Assembly: GCA_002378665.1 (NCBI GenBank)
Contig: DFSO01000013.1
Coordinates: forward strand, 13,727 to 65,411
Length of the DNA: 51,685 nt
Direction of reading: 5' to 3'
Origin: Loktanella sp. UBA3435
GTDB taxonomy: Bacteria > Pseudomonadota > Alphaproteobacteria > Rhodobacterales > Rhodobacteraceae
Shown here: positions 16,593 through 25,092 of the stretch, piece by piece
Layout: every line of letters starts with the position of its first letter
Position numbering within the stretch: the stretch's first letter is position 1
Position numbers and translations under genes: made by a program
The notes under the pieces: generated by a model
The model's database searches: none
The model's input: the letters and a program-made list of their open reading frames with translations, nothing else
What the model was told of the DNA's origin: nothing

Positions 16593-19033
16593 GCTTTCGC
16601 GCGATCACCTCTTGGATCGTAGAAAGGCTTGAGGGACGCCTCTGCCTTCACTTTCACACCCATGACGTCGATCTCATAGGTCGAGCCGAGAAGGTCAGCA
16701 GCACTTTCCCCCTCACAAGGGATGTAGCCCATGCCCATCGCCGCGCCCAAGTGATGACCGTAGACGCCAGAGGTGAGGAAGCTCACAACCTCGCCGTTCC
16801 GCATGATCGGCTCGTTGTGGTAGAGTAGCGGCTCTGGATCGGTGAGTTTGAACTGCACGAGGCGTTTGGACAGACCCTTTTCCTTTTTGGCCAGCACGGC
16901 CTCGCGCCCGATGAAACTCGGCTTGTCCGCTTTGACCGCAAAGCCAAGGCCCGCTTCCAGAACGTGATCCTCGCAGGTGATGTCGTGGCCGAAGTGGCGG
17001 AAGCCCTTTTCGATCCGGCCTGCGTCCATCATATGCATACCGCAAAGCTTGAGCCCCATGTCGTGACCCGCCGCATGGAGCGTTTCAAATGCGTGCGCGG
17101 CCATGTCGGCGGAGACGTAAATTTCCCAGCCAAGCTCGCCCACGTAGGTCACGCGGTGCGCGCAGGCGAGACCCATGCCAAGCTCGATCTCTTGCGCCGT
17201 GCCGAAGGGGTTGGTTTCGTTCGAGAAGTCATTGGGCGAGACTGCCTGCATCAGCTTACGCGCGTTTGGTCCCATGACCGCAAGCACACCTTCGCCTGCG
17301 GTGACGTCTGTGATCACGACGTTAAAATCGCCCTGATTGCGGCGCATCCAAGTCTCGTCGGCAAGGCGCGTGGCCGCTGGGGTAACGACGAGGAAGGCGA
17401 TTTCTGACAGACGTGTGACGGTCACATCGGCCTCGATCCCTGCACGGGAGTTGAGGAATTGGGTGTAGACGATTTTACCCACTGGCACGTCATATTGCCC
17501 GCCGCCGATGTAGTTCATGAAGGCCACAGCATCGCGCCCTTCGACGCGGATTTTGCCAAAGGACGACATGTCATACATGCCGACGTTGGTGCGTACGGCG
17601 GCGAGTTCTTCTTTGACATTGTCGAAGAAGTTTTGCCGTTTCCACGAGTATTCGTAGGCTGGGTTTTGACCTGTTCTAGCGTACCAGTTGGCCCGTTCCC
17701 ACCCTGCCAGTTCACCCATGACCGCGCCGTTATCGACAAGGTGGCGGTGGAATGGTGTGCGGCGTATACCACGTGCGGTGTCCTTTTGGCGGTAGGGGTA
17801 GTGGTCGGCGTAAAGCAGGCCGAGGGTCTCTTTGGACCGCTCGAACAGGTAGTGTTTGTTGCCTTGGAACGGTTGCATCCGAGAGATATCGACGTCGCCG
17901 AGATCAAACGGTTTTTCGCCCGCGTCCATCCACTGCGAAAGCGCGTTGCCCGCGCCACCAGCAGATTGGATGCCGATAGAGTTGAAGCCAGCGGCGACCC
18001 AGACGTTGTCCATTTCTGGAGCCAAGCCAAGGTGGTAGGCGTCGTCAGGGGTAAAGCTTTCGGGGCCGTTGAAGAAGGTGTGGATGCCTGCCTCGGCCAG
18101 CATCGGCATACGGTTAACCGCAGCCTCTAGGATCGGCTCGAAATGGTCGAAATCCTCCGGCAGTTGGTCAAATTCGAAATCAGCAGGGATACCATCCACC
18201 GCCCAAGGTTTCGCGTTGAGTTCAAAAGCGCCGAGCAGAATTTTCCCTGCGTCTTCCTTGTAGTAGGCACATTCGTCAGGCACGCGCAGCACGGGCATTT
18301 GTGTGAGGCCCGCGATAGGCTCGGTCACGATATAGAAGTGTTCGCAGGCATGTAGCGGTACGTTCACGCCCGCCATTTTGCCGACCGCGTGCCCCCACAT
18401 GCCGCCGCAGTTGACGATCATATCGCAGGCGATTGTGCCTGTCTCGGTGCCGTTGTTCCAGTCAACGGAGGTCACACGGCGGCCCGTTTTGTGGATCGCG
18501 GTGACAGCCGTGCGCTCGATGACTTTCGCGCCGTTTTGCCGCGCACCTTTGGCAAGTGCGAGCGCGATATTCGCAGGGTCGCCCTGGCCGTCGAGCGGCA
18601 GATAGACACCAGCGGTCACACCGTCGATATTGAGGTGTTCGTATTTTCCCTTCACCTCTTTGGGGCTGATTTCCTCGACGTCGACGCCGAAGGAACGGGC
18701 CATTGCCGCTTGGCGGAAGATCTCTTCTTTGCGCTCTTCGGTGAGCGCTGCAGTGATGGAGCCCACCCGTTTGAAGCCTGTAGCAACGCCTGTCTCACCC
18801 TCAAGATTGCCGTAGAGTTCTTGGGAATACTTCGCCAGCTTGGTCATGTTAGCGGTAGCGCGTAGTTGCGCAATCAGCCCTGCGGCGTGCCATGTGGTGC
18901 CTGAGGTGAGCTGCTTTCGTTCAAGCAAAACCACGTCTTTCCAGCCAAGCTTGACAAGGTGGTAAGCCACGGAGCAGCCGATGACGCCACCCCCGATGAT
19001 GACGACGCGTGCATGTGTTGGGACGTTGGCCAT
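16589..19033 (-). CDS. Dimethylglycine/sarcosine dehydrogenase-like flavoprotein (FAD + GcvT domains)
   Basis: An 814-aa two-part enzyme of the DMGDH/sarcosine dehydrogenase family. The N-terminal half is a DAO-type FAD domain with the dinucleotide motif GGGVIGCSVAYHL and TSGTTWHAAGL, where the His in this family can hold FAD covalently. The C-terminal half (from about residue 430) is a GcvT-like folate domain (GKIRVEGRDAVAFMNYIGG, YVGELGWEIYV, IGREAVLAKK) that takes up the one-carbon unit as methylene-tetrahydrofolate. SD AAGGA precedes the ATG. It is the last gene of the six-gene operon, 9 nt after the homocysteine methyltransferase. Dimethylglycine or sarcosine as substrate is inference; the two flavoproteins of this operon may act on successive N-methylated intermediates. 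Confidence 0.88.
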   Translation of the reverse strand: MANVPTHARVVIIGGGVIGCSVAYHLVKLGWKDVVLLERKQLTSGTTWHAAGLIAQLRATANMTKLAKYSQELYGNLEGETGVATGFKRVGSITAALTEERKEEIFRQAAMARSFGVDVEEISPKEVKGKYEHLNIDGVTAGVYLPLDGQGDPANIALALAKGARQNGAKVIERTAVTAIHKTGRRVTSVDWNNGTETGTIACDMIVNCGGMWGHAVGKMAGVNVPLHACEHFYIVTEPIAGLTQMPVLRVPDECAYYKEDAGKILLGAFELNAKPWAVDGIPADFEFDQLPEDFDHFEPILEAAVNRMPMLAEAGIHTFFNGPESFTPDDAYHLGLAPEMDNVWVAAGFNSIGIQSAGGAGNALSQWMDAGEKPFDLGDVDISRMQPFQGNKHYLFERSKETLGLLYADHYPYRQKDTARGIRRTPFHRHLVDNGAVMGELAGWERANWYARTGQNPAYEYSWKRQNFFDNVKEELAAVRTNVGMYDMSSFGKIRVEGRDAVAFMNYIGGGQYDVPVGKIVYTQFLNSRAGIEADVTVTRLSEIAFLVVTPAATRLADETWMRRNQGDFNVVITDVTAGEGVLAVMGPNARKLMQAVSPNDFSNETNPFGTAQEIELGMGLACAHRVTYVGELGWEIYVSADMAAHAFETLHAAGHDMGLKLCGMHMMDAGRIEKGFRHFGHDITCEDHVLEAGLGFAVKADKPSFIGREAVLAKKEKGLSKRLVQFKLTDPEPLLYHNEPIMRNGEVVSFLTSGVYGHHLGAAMGMGYIPCEGESAADLLGSTYEIDVMGVKVKAEASLKPFYDPRGDRAKA

Positions 19034-19042
19034 GGGGGTTCC

Positions 19043-19909
19043 TTACTTAAAACGGGCGGCGAGTTCGGCGATGTGGGCGGGCCCAACTTCGCAGCAACCG
19101 CCGATGAGAGTTGCACCTGCGTCGACCCATTTTTGGGCGAAATCGGCGTAGCGGGCGGGGTCAAGATCGGTGCGGGCTTTGAGGCTATCGACGGTGGCGC
19201 CGATGTGGTCGAAATCGCTGGCGATGCCTGTGAAGCCGTTGGCGTAGGCCCCGAGTGGCACCTTTGCGGCGGTCAAAAGTGGGACCCCGACACTGACCGC
19301 TTCAGGCAGTGAGCAGTTGATGAGAACGGCGGCAGGGTTGAATTTTGCGATCAGCGGGAGGAGGTCACCGAGCGGTTCGCCAGAGCGCAATTTAGTCCCG
19401 TCCGCGTCATCAACAGAGACCGCAAGCCAGATCGGCTTGCCTGTGACAGAGGCCCCCATGAGCGCACCGCGTGCTTGGTCAACGGACGACATGGTCTCTA
19501 AGATATGCACGTCAACGAAAGGCGCATGGATGCGGGCGAGGTTGGCGTAGCCAACGGCCGCTTGCTCGGCGGGTGGGGCCTTGTCGGGTTGATAGGAAAA
19601 CCCCATCGGCCCGAGCGAGCCCGCCACGATCCCTGATCCATTTGCGTCGCGAGAGGCACAGGCGATCTCGCAAGCGAGGGTCGCGAGTTGCGTGAGTTTG
19701 TCCGCGATGCCATGGGTTTCCAACCGATCTGGCAACACGGAGTAGCTGTTGGTTGTCGCCACATCCGCGCCCGCGGCGAAGTAGTCGTCATGCACAGCGC
19801 GGACCATGTCTGGATCGTCAATAAGGGCTTGGATCGACCACAAAGATGTGGCCTTTCCCGCCCGTTTGACAAGCTCTTGCCCCATGCCGCCATCAAGAAG
19901 CGTGATCAT
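19043..19909 (-). CDS. Homocysteine S-methyltransferase family protein (BHMT-like)
   Basis: Zinc-dependent methyltransferase that moves a methyl group to homocysteine to form methionine; betaine is the likely donor here. From the ATG at 19909 (ATGA overlap with the upstream flavoprotein stop) it has 288 aa, with the N-terminal LLDGGMGQEL strand, a first zinc cysteine in LINCSLPEA and the C-terminal pair in GGCCEVGPAHI. It lies between two DMGDH-like genes. If it uses glycine betaine, its by-product is dimethylglycine, the substrate expected for its neighbours. S-methylmethionine is an alternative donor in this family. Confidence 0.9.
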   Translation of the reverse strand: MITLLDGGMGQELVKRAGKATSLWSIQALIDDPDMVRAVHDDYFAAGADVATTNSYSVLPDRLETHGIADKLTQLATLACEIACASRDANGSGIVAGSLGPMGFSYQPDKAPPAEQAAVGYANLARIHAPFVDVHILETMSSVDQARGALMGASVTGKPIWLAVSVDDADGTKLRSGEPLGDLLPLIAKFNPAAVLINCSLPEAVSVGVPLLTAAKVPLGAYANGFTGIASDFDHIGATVDSLKARTDLDPARYADFAQKWVDAGATLIGGCCEVGPAHIAELAARFK

Positions 19910-22368
19910 GCGCGGATCCGATCGTTGGCTGGATCCCAGAGCGGTTCGTCTTTTTGCACGGTGGCAACGCAATCCTCGCCGAAGATGTTGATCGTGACTT
20001 TGGTGCCTTCGACGGCGAGGTCCGGGCGCAGCATGCCGAGTGCTACCGCCTTGTTGATGCGGTAGCCATAAGCACCTGAAGTTGTCTCGCCAACGACCTC
20101 GCCTTTGTGGCTAATCGTAGACATGTAGGGCGCGTCAGAGGGAGGGACCTCGTCGAGCGTGAGGGTTACGAATTGCTTTGTGACGCCTTTGTGTTTTTCA
20201 GCCAAGAGAGCGGCCTTGCCCGGGAAATCACCTTTGTCGAATTTCACGAAACGCTCTAGCCCGCCTTGAAGCATGGTGTAGTCAGTCGAGAGGTCGCCCT
20301 TCCATGCACGGTAGCCCTTTTCGATCCGCAAAGAATTGAGCGCGAACATCCCGAAGGGTTTGAGCCCGTGCTTTGCGCCCGCTTTGAGGACGGCGGCGTA
20401 AACGGCGGCGGTGTCTTCGACCTTCGAGTGGATTTCCCAACCGAGTTCGCCTGCGAAGGAGACCCGCACGAGTTGCACCCATGTCCCGTCGATCTGTGCG
20501 GATTGGTGGGTGAGCCAGCCGAGGGACAGGTCACCGTTAGAACAGTCCGCAAGGATATCGCGGGATTTTGGGCCTGTGAGGATTTGGCAAGAGAACGCTT
20601 TAGTCACATCGGTGATCGTGAATTTCGCGTCTTGAGGCATGCGGGATTTCAACACGTCGAAATCATGCCATTGCGCGGTGGCGGCTGTGATGATGAAGAA
20701 CGTGTCTTCCGCCAAGCGCATGGCTGAGACTTCTGTAACGATGCGCCCACGGTCGTCGGCGAAGTAGATCAGGCCGATGCGTCCGACCTTTGGAATACCG
20801 CCCGTGCCGTTGTCACGCAGGAATTGCGCGGCGCCTTCCCCGTCAAGTTTGTAGCGCGAAAAGCCAGGCAGATCGAGGATACCAGCGGCGTCGCGCACCG
20901 CTTCGCACTCCTCTTTGATCCGCGGCTGCCAAGGACCAACACGACCCCAAGTTTGCGTGCTTTCCTCGGAGGTATCGTCGCCGTCTTTGGCATACCAATT
21001 GGCGCGTTCCCAGCCGTTATAGGCGCCCATAACGCCGCCTTGTGCGATAACCTTGTCATGCACAGCGGACAGCTTTTTGTCGCGCCCTTCTGGCCATGCG
21101 TGATAGGGGAAATGCATCGCGTATTCGTGGCCGTAAGTCTCGCGTGCCTTGCGGTCGCAGTAGTCCTGATCGGTGTAATCGGTGTAGCGGCGCGGATCGA
21201 CGGCCCACATATCCCACTCGGTTTGGCCCTCGGTGATCCACTCGGCCATGACCTTGCCCGCGCCGCCGCCTTGGGTGATGCCGAAGGTGAAAACGCAAGC
21301 CTCATAGGCGTTTGGCACACCGGGCATTGGCCCCATAAGCGGCAGACCGTCGGGCGCATAAGGGATCGGGCCGTTGATCACGCGGCCAACGCCTGCCGTG
21401 CCAAGGATCGGCACACGGGCCATGGCGTCCTCGATATACCACTCCAACCGCTCCAGATCGTCGGGGTACAGTTGGAAGCTAAAGTCGTCGGGCATCGGAT
21501 CTGATGGCGTCATCCAATGGCCTTTGCAGTTGCGCTCGTAAGGCCCGAGGTTCAACCCGTGCTTGTCTTGGCGCAGGTAGTAAGAGCTATCTACATCGCG
21601 CAGCAATGGGACCTTATGGCCAGAGGCCTCTGTCCATTCCTTCAGTTCGGGGATTTCTTCGGTCAGAAAATACTGGTGCGACATGGTGGCCATCGGCACC
21701 GTGCGCCCGCCGTAGGGTTTGAACCATTCGCCGACGCGTTGCGCGTAATAGCCCGCCGCATTCACCACCTTTTCGCAGCGGATATCACCCTTATCGGTAT
21801 GCACGATCCATTCGCCGTTTTCGCGGCTGACACCTGTCGCAGGGCAGAACCGCTCGATCTTGGCGCCCATTTGACGGGCGCCTTTGGCAAGCGCTTGAGT
21901 GAGCTGCGCAGGGTCGATATCGCCGTCGTCCGGGTCCCACATGCCCCCGACTAGGTCATGCGTTTCCAAGAAAGGATAGCGGTCTTTCATATCCGCATTC
22001 GACATCATCTCGATGCTGAGACCCTGATAGTTGGCCATACCGCGCGCGCGCTCGAATTCCTGCATCCGCTCTTTTGAATGCGCGAGGCGAATGGAGCCGG
22101 TGACGTGGTAATTCATCGGATAGTCGACCTCTTCGGCCAGCCCCGCGTAAAGGCCCAGCGAATAGCGCTGCATGTTCATGATCGACCAAGAGGTGCTAAA
22201 CGACGGGCAGTTGCCAGCGGCGTGCCATGTCGAGCCTGCGGTCAGCTCGTTCTTTTCCAAGAGCACGCAATCTGTCCAGCCTGCTTTCGCGAGGTGATAG
22301 AGGGTCGAGACGCCGACGACCCCGCCGCCAATGATCACGACCCGTGCTGTTGTTGGAAATTCACTCAT
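19906..22368 (-). CDS. DMGDH-like flavoprotein (FAD + GcvT domains), second copy
   Basis: An 820-aa enzyme of the same architecture as the 814-aa protein downstream but clearly diverged. FAD motif GGGVVGVSTLYHLAKAG and LTAGSTWHAAGN (His present) open the N-terminal oxidase domain; the GcvT-like half includes YKLDGEGAAQFLRDNGTGG, FAGELGWEIHS and a conserved end near LWDPANDRIRA. GGAGGAGC precedes the ATG. It overlaps the GFA gene upstream by 8 nt and the homocysteine methyltransferase downstream by 4 nt. Oxidative N-demethylation with transfer of formaldehyde to folate is the family reaction; which methylated glycine it prefers is not visible. Confidence 0.88.
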   Translation of the reverse strand: MSEFPTTARVVIIGGGVVGVSTLYHLAKAGWTDCVLLEKNELTAGSTWHAAGNCPSFSTSWSIMNMQRYSLGLYAGLAEEVDYPMNYHVTGSIRLAHSKERMQEFERARGMANYQGLSIEMMSNADMKDRYPFLETHDLVGGMWDPDDGDIDPAQLTQALAKGARQMGAKIERFCPATGVSRENGEWIVHTDKGDIRCEKVVNAAGYYAQRVGEWFKPYGGRTVPMATMSHQYFLTEEIPELKEWTEASGHKVPLLRDVDSSYYLRQDKHGLNLGPYERNCKGHWMTPSDPMPDDFSFQLYPDDLERLEWYIEDAMARVPILGTAGVGRVINGPIPYAPDGLPLMGPMPGVPNAYEACVFTFGITQGGGAGKVMAEWITEGQTEWDMWAVDPRRYTDYTDQDYCDRKARETYGHEYAMHFPYHAWPEGRDKKLSAVHDKVIAQGGVMGAYNGWERANWYAKDGDDTSEESTQTWGRVGPWQPRIKEECEAVRDAAGILDLPGFSRYKLDGEGAAQFLRDNGTGGIPKVGRIGLIYFADDRGRIVTEVSAMRLAEDTFFIITAATAQWHDFDVLKSRMPQDAKFTITDVTKAFSCQILTGPKSRDILADCSNGDLSLGWLTHQSAQIDGTWVQLVRVSFAGELGWEIHSKVEDTAAVYAAVLKAGAKHGLKPFGMFALNSLRIEKGYRAWKGDLSTDYTMLQGGLERFVKFDKGDFPGKAALLAEKHKGVTKQFVTLTLDEVPPSDAPYMSTISHKGEVVGETTSGAYGYRINKAVALGMLRPDLAVEGTKVTINIFGEDCVATVQKDEPLWDPANDRIRA

Positions 22369-22744
22369 CTTCTTGCTCCTCCTGCCGAACGGTGTCGGTG
22401 ATGTCGTAATAATCGCCTTTGTCGGCGGTGAATATGTGGCGCTCTAGTTTGAGCCCTGTTGGCCCGTCGAGCGCACCCAAAGCGACGCCAGTGTCATCCT
22501 CTGCGTGGCCCTTCCAGAACAAGAAGGACCCGCAGGTTGGGCAAAACCCGCGCTTGGCAATCGGGCTGGCCTCATACCAGCGGACTTCGCCTGTGATCGT
22601 TAGCGCGTCGTCAGGCACTTGCATTGCGGCCCAGTAATGCCCCGATTGCTTGCGGCACTGGGTGCAGTGGCAAGCGGCGGGGTCTTTGGCTTGTGCGGTG
22701 GCGGTAAATGTGACCGCGCCGCAAAGGCAGCTTCCTTGATACAT
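22361..22744 (-). CDS. GFA-family protein (glutathione-dependent formaldehyde-activating type)
   Basis: A 127-aa zinc protein of the GFA/CENP-V fold, whose founding member speeds formation of S-hydroxymethylglutathione from formaldehyde and glutathione. Zinc cysteines are at C6/C8 (SCLCGAV), C25/C27/C30 (CHCTQC) and C68/C71 (FCPTCGS). The TGATG overlap with the LysE gene upstream and 8-nt overlap with the flavoprotein downstream place it inside the demethylation operon, where free formaldehyde leaking from the flavoproteins would be its logical target. Many GFA-fold proteins have no proven activity, so this role is inferred from context. Confidence 0.88.
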   Translation of the reverse strand: MYQGSCLCGAVTFTATAQAKDPAACHCTQCRKQSGHYWAAMQVPDDALTITGEVRWYEASPIAKRGFCPTCGSFLFWKGHAEDDTGVALGALDGPTGLKLERHIFTADKGDYYDITDTVRQEEQEDE

Positions 22745-23364
22745 CAGGTGATCCTTGGGGCTGAGGTGCTGCCCAAAAGCAGACCGTAGATGATAAAACA
22801 GGCGGCCATGACACGGCGCAGGGTCGCGTTAAATACTGCGCCCAATGCCGCACGTCCGATGCCCGCACCGAGGGCCGTGTATCCGAGGTAGGAACACGCG
22901 GTGAGTGTGAGCGCCGTCGGTACAATCACCCACATCTGTGTGCTGATCGCGACGTCGGGCTGCACGAATTGGGTAAAGGCGGCGAGGTAGCCTGCGACAG
23001 ATTTCGGGTTGATGGTCGCGATGGCGAGGGCGCGGAAGTAGACCGATGTCGCGGGGGCTGCGTCGAGGTTGATGGGCTTGGCGGCGTTCAACCATCCACG
23101 AATACCGAGGTAGATCAGAACCGCGGCACCAATGAGTTTGGCACCATCATAGACAGCGGGGTTGCCTGCAATCAGGGCTGTGACGCCCAGCGCGGAAAGC
23201 GTGAGAAAGAGGCTCGCTTGCGTCAATATACCAGCCACCGCAGGGAGGCTGCGCCAAAAGCCCAGCGTAATCCCGTTGTTGATGCAATTGACGGCATTCG
23301 GCCCCGGTGTGGTGACGAACAGAACCCAGAAGGCCGCAAATATGGTCCATGCCTCAAAGCTCAT
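22744..23364 (-). CDS. LysE/RhtB-family exporter
   Basis: A 206-aa inner-membrane translocator of the LysE/RhtB amino-acid exporter family. The signature FVTTPGPNAVNCINNGITLGF lies near the N-terminus (the P-G-P-N motif), then about five further hydrophobic helices with LIGAAVLIYLGIRGW. It is coupled on both sides: TAATG with the XRE-cupin stop, TGATG with the GFA start. In an operon producing glycine or methionine from methylated glycines it may export surplus amino acid; the direction and substrate are inferred. Confidence 0.9.
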   Translation of the reverse strand: MSFEAWTIFAAFWVLFVTTPGPNAVNCINNGITLGFWRSLPAVAGILTQASLFLTLSALGVTALIAGNPAVYDGAKLIGAAVLIYLGIRGWLNAAKPINLDAAPATSVYFRALAIATINPKSVAGYLAAFTQFVQPDVAISTQMWVIVPTALTLTACSYLGYTALGAGIGRAALGAVFNATLRRVMAACFIIYGLLLGSTSAPRIT

Positions 23365-23933
23365 TAATATACCGGCGGTGCTATAACCCAGATCGCCACG
23401 CAGGGCACATCATGGGGGTTTGACCAACGATAGGACTGGCCGCGAATGCGGAAGCTATCGCCGACGTTCAGGTGAAAACAGGTGTCGCCGATCCAAAGAT
23501 CGAGTTGGCCTGCGGTGATATAGCCGACCTCTTGGGTGGGGCGGCTGATGGCTTGCTCCATGCTGGAACCCGCCTCAAAGGTGGAATGCACCACCTCGAA
23601 ATCATCGGTCAGGTCGGGGGAGAGCAATTCTTCGACCAATCCTGCCTCGCGAGACCCAATGGGGCGGCGAGCGGTTTTGCGCACGATGAAGCCCTCTTCG
23701 CCCGCGGCGGCGGCAACGCGGAACAGGCTGGAGACAGAGACGTCGAGCAGTTTGGCAAGGGCGCGCAGATCACTGATCGACGGCTCGGAAATGTCGCGCT
23801 CGATCTGGCTCATCCAGCCGACGGATTTGCCCATGCTGTCCGCCATACCCGCCAAAGTCAGCCCCCGCGCCTTACGCAGGGCGCGCAGATCAGCACCAAG
23901 TGTGCGGGTCTCAGGGGGCGGGTTGTGCAGCAC
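23364..23933 (-). CDS. XRE-cupin regulator of the demethylation operon
   Basis: A 189-aa regulator with an N-terminal Cro/C1-type HTH (RALRKARGLTLAGMADSMGKSVGWMSQIERDIS split across residues about 17-50) and a C-terminal cupin effector domain (STFEAGSSM, PTQEVGYITAGQLDLWIG, FRIRGQSYRWSNP). This architecture is usual for regulators of amine and amino-acid operons such as PuuR. It is the first gene of the six-gene operon, and the 69 nt in front of it hold several copies of a TGAAATTTCA-like palindrome, pointing to autoregulation. The cupin ligand is probably an operon substrate; not provable from sequence. Confidence 0.9.
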   Translation of the reverse strand: MLHNPPPETRTLGADLRALRKARGLTLAGMADSMGKSVGWMSQIERDISEPSISDLRALAKLLDVSVSSLFRVAAAAGEEGFIVRKTARRPIGSREAGLVEELLSPDLTDDFEVVHSTFEAGSSMEQAISRPTQEVGYITAGQLDLWIGDTCFHLNVGDSFRIRGQSYRWSNPHDVPCVAIWVIAPPVY

Positions 23934-23943
23934 CGTTACCTCA

Positions 23944-24004
23944 TGAAATTTCAGGTCAGAATTTCACAATCGCAGATTCGAATGAAATCTCAAAGCGAAA
24001 TTTC
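23944..24004 (-). promoter_or_regulatory. Cluster of TGAAATTTCA-type palindromes before the XRE-cupin operon
   Basis: The 69-nt gap between the LacI stop and the XRE-cupin start contains a perfect 10-bp palindrome TGAAATTTCA (23944-23953), an 8-bp copy GAAATTTC (23997-24004), and partial copies AATTTCA (from 23960) and TGAAAT (from 23983). Repeated dyads directly in front of a regulator gene are what an autoregulatory operator looks like. A 12-bp version occurs again at 48739-48750. Confidence 0.55.
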
Positions 24005-25016
24005 ACGCAAAATGCGCGGGCGTTAAAATCTGCACGTCGGCCAATTCTGGCTCGCTTGGGATCGCGTTCAGGCGATGCTGTGCCGTGATCGTACCAAAGG
24101 CCCGCGCCATATCGCGCTTGAGGTCATGTTCCAGAAGAAAGTGGATTTGCCCACGCCGTAGAAGTGCGCGGTTCTCGGTATCAAGGTCATGCCCGATATA
24201 GATTTGTGGGCCGCATTTGATTGCCTGAAGCGCCGCAAGAATAGCGCGATTCCCGCCGCCCATCGAATAGACGCCGCGCAACTCGCGAAGCTGTGGCGCG
24301 AGGGTCGAAATCTGGCTGGCGGTCAGCGTGGCCAACCCAGCCCCGCCGCTCATCTCAATCAGGGTCATCTGCGGCAAATGTTTTGGCAGGGCCGCGCGAA
24401 AGGCCTGCTCTCGCGCCTCTTCGCCCTCAAATGCGTCGTGGCTTTGGGTGAGCAGGATCGTCCCCGTTTGCCCGCGCAAAGCGATCCCCATCAGGTAAGC
24501 CGCGGTGCGCCCCGCTTGCGCGTTATCAAGGCCGACATAGGCCAGACGAGCCGTAGAAATGTCCGTGAACATGGTGACAACCGGAATGCCTTTCGCCGTC
24601 AGCATGGCCACTGCGGCGCGGATCGCCGGCAAATCGCGAGCCTTCAGGCAGACGCCTTGGCTGCCACGCTGGGCAATACGGGTAAGATGGGCCAGCGTTT
24701 CGGCCTCTGTCATCACCTCTTGAAAGGTAAAGCGCGGCCTTATGACGGCAGGGGTGACATTGGGCAGGATGGCCTCTGTCGCGTCGCGGATTTTCTGCGA
24801 GAACCTGCGCGGGGCCTCGACAACGATATCAATGAATAGCCGCCGCCCACGCGCCGCAAGCTGCCCCTCTTGACGTTCCAACTCCTTGAGCGCCGCATTG
24901 ACGCGTCCCTTTGTCTGCGCGCTTACATTAGGCCGCATATTGATAACGCGGTCCACCGTGGCGGTCGAAAGCCCTGCTTGGGCCGCGATTTCTTTGATCG
25001 GAAAGCGATGTGTCAT
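24003..25016 (-). CDS. LacI-family regulator
   Basis: A 337-aa repressor-type regulator: N-terminal HTH FPIKEIAAQAGLSTATVDRVIN, hinge, and a periplasmic-binding-protein-like ligand domain (LAYVGLDNAQAGRTAAYLMG, RELRGVYSMGGGN). The family with TATVDR and a DNA-binding core like this responds to sugars or polyols. The ATG at 25016 is chosen; an upstream TTG lacks a good ribosome-binding site. It is divergent from a phytanoyl-CoA-type dioxygenase, its most likely target, and is followed by the XRE-cupin gene on the same strand. It is less similar to the two LacI paralogues at 40.6 and 48 kb than those are to each other. Confidence 0.9.
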   Translation of the reverse strand: MTHRFPIKEIAAQAGLSTATVDRVINMRPNVSAQTKGRVNAALKELERQEGQLAARGRRLFIDIVVEAPRRFSQKIRDATEAILPNVTPAVIRPRFTFQEVMTEAETLAHLTRIAQRGSQGVCLKARDLPAIRAAVAMLTAKGIPVVTMFTDISTARLAYVGLDNAQAGRTAAYLMGIALRGQTGTILLTQSHDAFEGEEAREQAFRAALPKHLPQMTLIEMSGGAGLATLTASQISTLAPQLRELRGVYSMGGGNRAILAALQAIKCGPQIYIGHDLDTENRALLRRGQIHFLLEHDLKRDMARAFGTITAQHRLNAIPSEPELADVQILTPAHFA

Positions 25017-25032
25017 TGATGGATTATTGATG
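25015..25032. promoter_or_regulatory. Direct repeat ATTGATG at 11-nt period over the LacI start
   Basis: ATTGATG occurs at 25015-25021 and again at 25026-25032, one helical turn apart, overlapping the LacI start codon in the space it shares with the divergent dioxygenase. The same ATTGATG heads the arms of the inverted repeat at 40507-40542 next to another LacI gene. A regulator binding site is possible, not shown. Confidence 0.35.
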
Positions 25033-25092
25033 TGTTTTGCAGCATCCGACAACCCCTCGTCGCGTTAGGCTTTGTCAAAGAGGAGAACCAAC

